37,213 nucleotides of DNA from Candidatus Bathyarchaeota archaeon. GTDB lineage: Archaea > Thermoproteota > Bathyarchaeia > TCS64. Position numbers and translations under genes: made by a program. Position 1 is the first letter of the stretch. Every line of letters begins with the position of its first letter. The stretch spans positions 1-37,213 of the forward strand of contig JAGTRB010000016.1 of NCBI GenBank assembly GCA_018396865.1, given 5' to 3'. Positions 33,658 to 37,213 of this stretch are shown piece after piece. The notes beneath the pieces were generated by a model. It worked only from the letters and a program-made list of their open reading frames with translations, searched no databases and was not told the origin of the DNA.

Positions 33658-33894
33658 AATTATTTATCAGGATTTTACTTTAAAAATCAGACTTAAAGTT
33701 TATTCTGAACATTTCTTTAGGTTTCCAGCTTCTCTATGAGCTATTCACTAGAGAGGTTAGACTGAAATGAGATGAAGAATAAATATGAATCAGATCTTTT
33801 TATCATAATACATGTTAAAAGATTAATATATCGATTCAATAAGAATGCGGCATCGTGGAGAATGATCTGGAGCTCGATAGTATAACATTCCGCC

Positions 33895-34134
33895 TCAGTC
33901 AAGGCGCCACCGCCTCCCCATCCTCCTTATGAAGCTCTCCGCCTTCTCCAGCTCCAGCTCTTTGCTGAATAGGCCCCTGACCTGTTCTAAGGGGTTTGCC
34001 GAGGGCCTTATGATAATCCCATTATCCGTCGGTATCGTTATGACCTCCACCCCCTTCTTGAGGTTAAACCTCTCCCCGAGCTCCTTGGGGATGGTTATCT
34101 GCCCCTTACTGGTCAAGGTGGACTTGTAATACAA
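33895..34134 (-). CDS. AbrB/SpoVT-domain DNA-binding protein (orphan antitoxin-like)
   Basis: 79 residues. The N-terminal part STLTSKGQITIPKELGERFNLKKGVEVI is a complete swapped-hairpin AbrB domain of VapB/MazE type. The C-terminal tail (FSKELELEKAESFIRRMGRRW) is charged and helical, as in antitoxins that wrap their toxin. Start is a TTG, the first possible start after an in-frame stop. The usual partner PIN-domain toxin should follow at once on the minus strand (below 33895), but there is no intact one. It may therefore be an orphan, or act with a distant toxin. Confidence 0.8.
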   Translation of the reverse strand: MYYKSTLTSKGQITIPKELGERFNLKKGVEVITIPTDNGIIIRPSANPLEQVRGLFSKELELEKAESFIRRMGRRWRLD

Positions 34135-34880
34135 TAATTCTTACCTTCTCACATTATGAATTACAAAAGATAAAAAACGTTCCGGCCTAGACTCCCTGGT
34201 CACAGTTGCCCTATGCCTGTTGGGATCTCTCGATATGAGTGATAATCATATAGCAAAAGCCCTTAGGATGTCGAGGCCTCAAAAAACGTGTACTCTCTAT
34301 TGCTAGCTCCCTCGTTATCAAAACTAGAAAAATTTCTTGACACCCATGCCTCCTTTATGTCTGTAAGTCCGCTAACAATTTAGAAGATAAGGGGTATGCG
34401 TGAAACTGTTGCAAAAACTTCTGTGATTTCTCTCATTTTATTTTTTACTTTTAAGTGTATATGATTTAATGTGATCATAGAGATTTTGAATCAGGGGGTT
34501 AATGTGTTTTTCACAGTTAAGTCATAGTTGCAGATTAATTTCGGCGGGAGTAGCGAATTCTATTTCTAACAGGTCTTTTAGATCTCCGCAACGCTTTAAA
34601 AGGTCATCATCCAAGAATATACGGACATAAAATAGACTACTGAGAAGTGGATGATGGAATTCCATTTTATAATTGTTGCTCGATAAGTTAGAATCAGAAG
34701 ATTCGGGCCTGCCTCTTGGCTGGGGATGTAGAAATCTTGCTGATGAGTGTCTCAATAGAGAATAGAGGATAAAATAACTAAGGAAGTTCTTTTATTCTCT
34801 ATTACCCCAGTTTAAGCGAGGCCAAGATTAAGGAGGATTGGGCTGGGCTGCCAGGGTCATCGTGGGCGAATTTTAATTTT
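34135..34880. other. Gene-poor stretch with possible remnants
   Basis: 746 bp without a convincing intact gene. A plus-strand stretch (34160-34306) looks like an HTH fragment (listed separately). A 47-codon minus-strand frame from ATG 34665 (MEFHHPLL...EINLQL, ending 34522) has plausible protein composition but no family I know. The remainder is AT-rich. Confidence 0.45.
34160..34306 (+). pseudogene. Possible helix-turn-helix protein fragment
   Basis: A start-less open stretch reads ITKDKKRSGLDSLVTVALCLLG, then SLDMSDNHIAKALRMSRPQK, ending at TAG 34304-34306. The pattern D-x-x-I-A-K-A-L-x-M-S-R-P resembles the first helices of a winged or plain HTH with the recognition helix cut short. An ATG-to-ATT change at codon 1 would explain the missing start. 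This reading is tentative. Confidence 0.3.
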
Positions 34881-35093
34881 CTATTGTTTGTTTAGTTCTT
34901 CCATGGCTATTAGATGGATTATTCTCTCACCATTCTCTCCCAACATGATAAGTGTAGCGAAATTGATTTCCGCAGAATCTCTAGTGGATGTGTTTATCTT
35001 TATATTTAGTTCCTTAAGTTTTCGAATAATCCGTCTAACTTTCATTTTTATCCCATGCCTCCTGATCTGGTATCCCCACGCTTTATAGCTCAT
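34881..35093 (-). CDS. Hypothetical small basic protein
   Basis: 70 residues from ATG 35093. N-terminal half is very basic (YQIRRHGIKMKVRRIIRKLKELNIKIN), the C-terminal half is mixed (INFATLIMLGENGERIIHLIAMEE). No family recognised. The basic helix could bind nucleic acid. It directly follows (18-nt gap) a start-less coding-looking stretch on the same strand, so it may be the surviving last gene of a broken module, or a random frame; composition is AT-rich like the region. Confidence 0.35.
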   Translation of the reverse strand: MSYKAWGYQIRRHGIKMKVRRIIRKLKELNIKINTSTRDSAEINFATLIMLGENGERIIHLIAMEELNKQ

Positions 35094-35108
35094 GTGTAGA
35101 ATTAAATA

Positions 35109-35264
35109 TTACCATAGCCACCGCTCGATCAAATCTTTCTCCTTAAACTCTAACTCTTCAGCTGGAGGCCCAGCCATGGCCTGGATTAGCCTTTCCACTA
35201 TAACACTATTATCAGGGTGCGAGACAAGCGCGAATATAGAGTTTGTGGGGGGTTCATATGTTCC
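35109..35264 (-). pseudogene. Start-less coding remnant (about 51 codons)
   Basis: An open stretch bounded upstream by TAA and ending at TAA 35109-35111 reads PPTNSIFALVSHPDNSVIVE, then RLIQAMAGPPAEELEFKEKD, then LIERWLW. The protein-like composition and lack of any ATG/GTG/TTG near its beginning suggest the 3' end of a gene whose 5' part is lost or frameshifted. Family not recognised. It lies between the VapC gene and the small basic ORF, all on the minus strand. Confidence 0.4.
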
Positions 35265-35311
35265 TTATAGGCATTTGTGGCTCGGGATATATTCGGATAT
35301 ATTCAATAAAT

Positions 35312-35749
35312 CTATAAGCTATCTCCCCGTAGCTCTTTGAGTATTTGGCTTGCCTTTACCGCGTTGTCGCTGAATCTGTTGAGGAGTTTGGTGTCGTAGG
35401 TTATAAGCTTGGAGCTTACGGCTCTGGCTAGGGCTATGTATAGGGCGTCATACACCGTTATGTCCTTGTCGAAGGCTATCTCCACCGCTTCTTGTAGCAG
35501 ATCGAGGTCGCTAATGGTTTTTAATTGTAGGTCCTTAAGGGCGTTTAAAGCCCTGACTACATCAATGGAGGTGAGGCCATGGATGTATCTCAGGGCGTTG
35601 GAGAACTCCGTGTAGAGTAGTGAGGGTATGTGGATCTCCAGCCTTCCCTCGAGGAATAGGTCTCTAAGTTCTCGCATCTCAGGGTGCTCATCTTCTTTGA
35701 TGAACCATTTGACGGCTGCGCTGGCGTCTAGGACTAGGCTTTGGGGCAT
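35312..35749 (-). CDS. vapC: PIN-domain toxin (VapC-type RNase)
   Basis: 145 residues. The PIN acidic residues are in place: D8 (VLDASAAVKWF), E48 (YTEFSNALR), D101 (TVYDALYIALA) and D119 (ITYDTKLLN). Such proteins are Mg-dependent RNases neutralised by a co-encoded antitoxin. Its start overlaps the upstream VapB gene by 16 nt, showing translational coupling. Codon use is closer to the chromosomal norm than that of mntA-hepT. Confidence 0.9.
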   Translation of the reverse strand: MPQSLVLDASAAVKWFIKEDEHPEMRELRDLFLEGRLEIHIPSLLYTEFSNALRYIHGLTSIDVVRALNALKDLQLKTISDLDLLQEAVEIAFDKDITVYDALYIALARAVSSKLITYDTKLLNRFSDNAVKASQILKELRGDSL

Positions 35750-35967
35750 CTTCTATCCCTGAACTCCCTTATAATCTCGGCTGTAGGCCTCTCGGGCTTG
35801 GCCTTGGATGAGATCTCCTCCATAACCTCCAGAGCCCTCTTGACCTCCTCCTCACGGGCCTTCTCCTCGATGGTTCTCCTAACAATCTCGCTCCAGTTGA
35901 TGTGAGCGAGTCTATCCATACGCTCCTTGAGAACCCTTGGAATCCTGACTGTTATCTTGACAGACAT
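35734..35967 (-). CDS. vapB: VapB-type antitoxin (ribbon-helix-helix)
   Basis: 77 residues from ATG 35967; the frame runs 10 codons further, but MSVKITVRIPRVLKERMDRL is the typical RHH start. The DNA-binding strand VKITVRIP and helices (LKERMDRLAHINWSEIVRRTIEEKA) are followed by a charged tail (EVMEEISSKAKPERPTAEIIREF) that should fold over VapC. Autoregulation is typical; ACAGACA direct repeats near the start may be its operator. Confidence 0.85.
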   Translation of the reverse strand: MSVKITVRIPRVLKERMDRLAHINWSEIVRRTIEEKAREEEVKRALEVMEEISSKAKPERPTAEIIREFRDRRCPKA

Positions 35968-35999
35968 ATTGATGCTGGACAAAATATGTACAGACAAAT
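35960..35999. promoter_or_regulatory. ACAGACA direct repeats at the vapBC promoter
   Basis: ACAGACATAT (35960-35969) and ACAGACAAAT (35990-35999) are 30 bp apart, about three helical turns, one overlapping the vapB start codon and the other about 25-30 bp upstream near the TATA-like ATATATTTG. The spacing suits cooperative binding by the RHH antitoxin dimer pair. Confidence 0.35.
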
Positions 36000-36070
36000 A
36001 TATAAGGCTTAAATGACGGCCTTCACAAGCTTACATAGAACATTGTGAGAGATAAATGTGTTGAGGGGTT

Positions 36071-36157
36071 ATGGAGTATAGGGTCTCATACGATCCCGTG
36101 GCCGGCGCCCTCTACATAAGAACTAGAGACGACAGCATCGTGGACTGCCTGGTATAG
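36071..36157 (+). pseudogene. DUF2283 gene stub, 28 codons
   Basis: ATG 36071 to TAG 36155-36157 encodes MEYRVSYDPVAGALYIRTRD then DSIVDCLV. This is the N-terminal half of DUF2283 (Y-D-P-x-x-D-A-L-Y-I-R-x-x), a family of about 60-80 residues. The second half (normally the D-Y-D-x-x-G-x-x-V-G-I-E-I-L part) is absent; two stop codons follow in tandem (TAGTAG). A GAGGGG ribosome-binding-like site precedes it. Truncated relic, though the short peptide could still be made. Confidence 0.65.
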
Positions 36158-36188
36158 TAGTTTGAAGGCTGTGATGCTTGTCATAAGG

Positions 36189-36221
36189 ATCTCAGCCCTC
36201 TCCACAGGAGAGGGCTGAGAT
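36189..36221. repeat. Perfect 15-bp-stem hairpin with 3-nt loop
   Basis: 36189-36203 (ATCTCAGCCCTCTCC) is the exact reverse complement of 36207-36221, with ACA as the loop. It lies between the DUF2283 stub (plus) and the 3' end of the coiled-coil gene (minus). There is no U-tract on either side, so it is not a classical intrinsic terminator; it could stabilise mRNA ends or be a REP-like or transposon-related palindrome. I saw no other copy in the window. Confidence 0.75.
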
Positions 36222-36246
36222 TGGCTGGCCTAAAATCCTTGAGGTG

Positions 36247-37164
36247 TTAAAGGTGCTCTTCGATCTCTTTTCCTAGGATTAGCCTGATGTTATGCTTCTC
36301 CGTAAGGTTCTCTAGTATTTCAACTATGTCTGGCGTTGTGTGGCTGACTGCGAGCACCGTTAATAGCGGCCTCTTCTTGAATATTCCCTCAACGACCCTT
36401 ACGCGCTCTAGGATTTTCTCGATCTCTCGCTCCGCCTCCACTATATCCCTGATGGTTAGTGTCGCCTCGCCGACGATTAGTGGCTCCTCGCAGAAGATGT
36501 TAATCTCTAGGAGCTTGCCCTCATGGATCAGAAACTTCCTCTCAACATTTGCTTCATGATATCCTATTTCATCCAGGTGGAACTCTATGAAGGATCTGGC
36601 GTAGTCATCAAATGCCATTCCGATGGCTCTCCTCAAGTCCTTAAAGCCATCCCTCACATATCTCCACAGCCTATCTTGGCTTATTCTTAACGCTCTCACC
36701 TCCTCCCAGATCTTGGTGAATTCCTCGTCATGTCTCCTGAATCCGGTTGTCATATCCTCCCTTAACTTTGCTATCTCCTCATGAATCCTGGCTATCTCAG
36801 TCCAGATCTTGGTGAATTCCTCGTCATGTCTCCTAAAACCTGTGATCATATCTTCCCTCAAATTTGCGATCTCCTTATGAAGCCCAGCTATCTCCCTCCA
36901 TATCTTTGTCTGCTCTTCCCTAAGCCCAGCCATCTCATTCCATATCTTTATCTGTTCTTCCCTAAGCCCAACGATCTCATTCCATATCTTTGTCTGTTCT
37001 TCCCTGAGTCTTAATTGCTCCTCGGTTATGCTGTCAAGCCTTTTCAGTATCTCGGATAGACCAATATGGCCGGCGACGGCGTAGCGAAACTCGACATCCC
37101 TATCTAGTAGCTCTAGAAACTCTCTCTTTAGAGACTCCATTGTCTTGTCACTGTCCGCTGACAT
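36247..37164 (-). CDS. Coiled-coil protein with degenerate PD-(D/E)XK-like domain (DUF3782-like)
   Basis: 305 residues. Residues 53-158 form a repeat-built coiled coil: three 14-residue units (LREEQTKIWNEIVG type, 53-94) and two 32-residue units (L/I-H-x-E-I-A-x-L-R-E-D-M-x-T-G-F-R-R..., 95-158). The C-terminal domain (160-305) resembles the nuclease-fold domain of archaeal DUF3782/DUF1626 proteins: LLEINIFCEEPLIVGEATLTI, then LLTVLAVSHTTPDIVE. The catalytic pattern expected there (D...E-x-K) reads N222 and E233-A-T235, so the fold may be inactive. Function unknown; such genes are often multi-copy in archaea. A TATA-like GATATTTAAG lies just upstream at the window edge. Confidence 0.72.
   Translation of the reverse strand: MSADSDKTMESLKREFLELLDRDVEFRYAVAGHIGLSEILKRLDSITEEQLRLREEQTKIWNEIVGLREEQIKIWNEMAGLREEQTKIWREIAGLHKEIANLREDMITGFRRHDEEFTKIWTEIARIHEEIAKLREDMTTGFRRHDEEFTKIWEEVRALRISQDRLWRYVRDGFKDLRRAIGMAFDDYARSFIEFHLDEIGYHEANVERKFLIHEGKLLEINIFCEEPLIVGEATLTIRDIVEAEREIEKILERVRVVEGIFKKRPLLTVLAVSHTTPDIVEILENLTEKHNIRLILGKEIEEHL
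36691..37008. repeat. In-frame tandem repeats: 3 x 42 bp and 2 x 96 bp
   Basis: Three 42-bp units (36883-37008) encode the 14-residue repeats; two 96-bp units (36691-36882) encode the 32-residue repeats, with over 30 identical consecutive bases between the two (around 36708 and 36804). High identity implies recent expansion by slippage or unequal crossover. Confidence 0.8.
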
Positions 37165-37213
37165 TCTTAAATGAGATGAAGATATTTAAGGGTTAACATA
37201 TCCTCAAGGGGTG

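Larger units (their letters stand above)
33336..33894. other. Intergenic region with mre11 promoter and a broken AbrB gene
   Basis: 559 bp. From 33336 to about 33480 it is the mre11 leader and promoter. 33490-33657 holds an AbrB-like pseudogene (listed separately). The rest, to 33894, is AT-rich with no recognisable gene. A minus-strand frame immediately after the intact AbrB gene could be read as the start of a PIN toxin, but is too weak to call. Confidence 0.55.

Noticed and set aside
33781-33894. Possible start of a PIN toxin after the intact AbrB gene
   Set aside because: One frame reads IILHDAAFLLN, vaguely like a PIN N-terminus, but the expected conserved residues do not follow and no start is seen.

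Overview
The window looks like a chromosomal stretch from a thermophilic archaeon. The evidence is a Mre11-Rad50 pair, a stomatin/NfeD pair, archaeal TrmI, an archaeal-type AlaX editing protein, IorAB, an M42 peptidase, TATA-like boxes with short or absent leaders, many TTG/GTG starts, and heavy use of AGG/AGA and ATA codons. The overall gene set fits a TACK-type lineage (Bathyarchaeia/Korarchaeia-like), but no rRNA or tRNA is present to settle this, so the placement is inference. I found no CRISPR array, intact insertion sequence, integrase or RNA gene.

Layout. 1-6 kb: the tail of an isoprenylcysteine-methyltransferase-like membrane protein, then on the minus strand iorA-iorB (2-oxoacid:ferredoxin oxidoreductase), an alanyl-tRNA editing protein and a P1B heavy-metal ATPase. 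6-10.6 kb: a NikR nickel regulator, an S9-type peptidase, a LarA-fold protein and an unrecognised 275-residue protein. 10.6-12.8 kb: a class V PLP enzyme flanked on both sides by apparent gene remnants (a deleted SDR and a hot-dog/MaoC-like fragment). 12.8-18.5 kb: a compact accessory catabolic cluster. A C45/penicillin-acyltransferase-like Ntn hydrolase is divergent from a tight operon of acylating (methyl)malonate-semialdehyde-type dehydrogenase, class III aminotransferase and YtcJ-type amidohydrolase, with a perfect 20-bp palindrome in the shared promoter region. 18.7-26.2 kb: mostly minus-strand housekeeping genes (NfeD protease and stomatin; ArsC-like and GNAT/YoaP-like; M42 peptidase, TrmI and an SCP2-cupin fusion), plus a VTT/DedA membrane protein on the plus strand. 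26.3-29.7 kb: a nucleotidyltransferase, an AhpD-like protein, an AT-rich MntA-HepT toxin-antitoxin pair, a membrane protein and a probable 52-residue small protein. 29.7-33.3 kb: mre11-rad50.

33.4-37.2 kb is a low-density region with an intact VapBC pair, an orphan AbrB protein and several broken small genes: an AbrB gene with a nonsense codon, an HTH-like stub, a start-less ORF and a 28-codon DUF2283 stub. It also has a 15-bp-stem perfect hairpin and a repeat-rich coiled-coil protein whose PD-(D/E)XK-like domain seems to have lost its catalytic residues. It reads as a toxin-antitoxin graveyard.

Most interesting biology: the 12.8-18.5 kb cluster could release an amine from an N-acyl or cyclic amide precursor (Ntn hydrolase, amidohydrolase), transaminate it to a semialdehyde and oxidise that to an acyl-CoA. 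No single gene proves this, but gene order, overlaps and the palindrome suggest one regulated unit. Also notable are a Rad50 with a non-canonical signature motif, a CPS-type metal ATPase without an N-terminal metal-binding domain, and several short palindromes placed at promoters.
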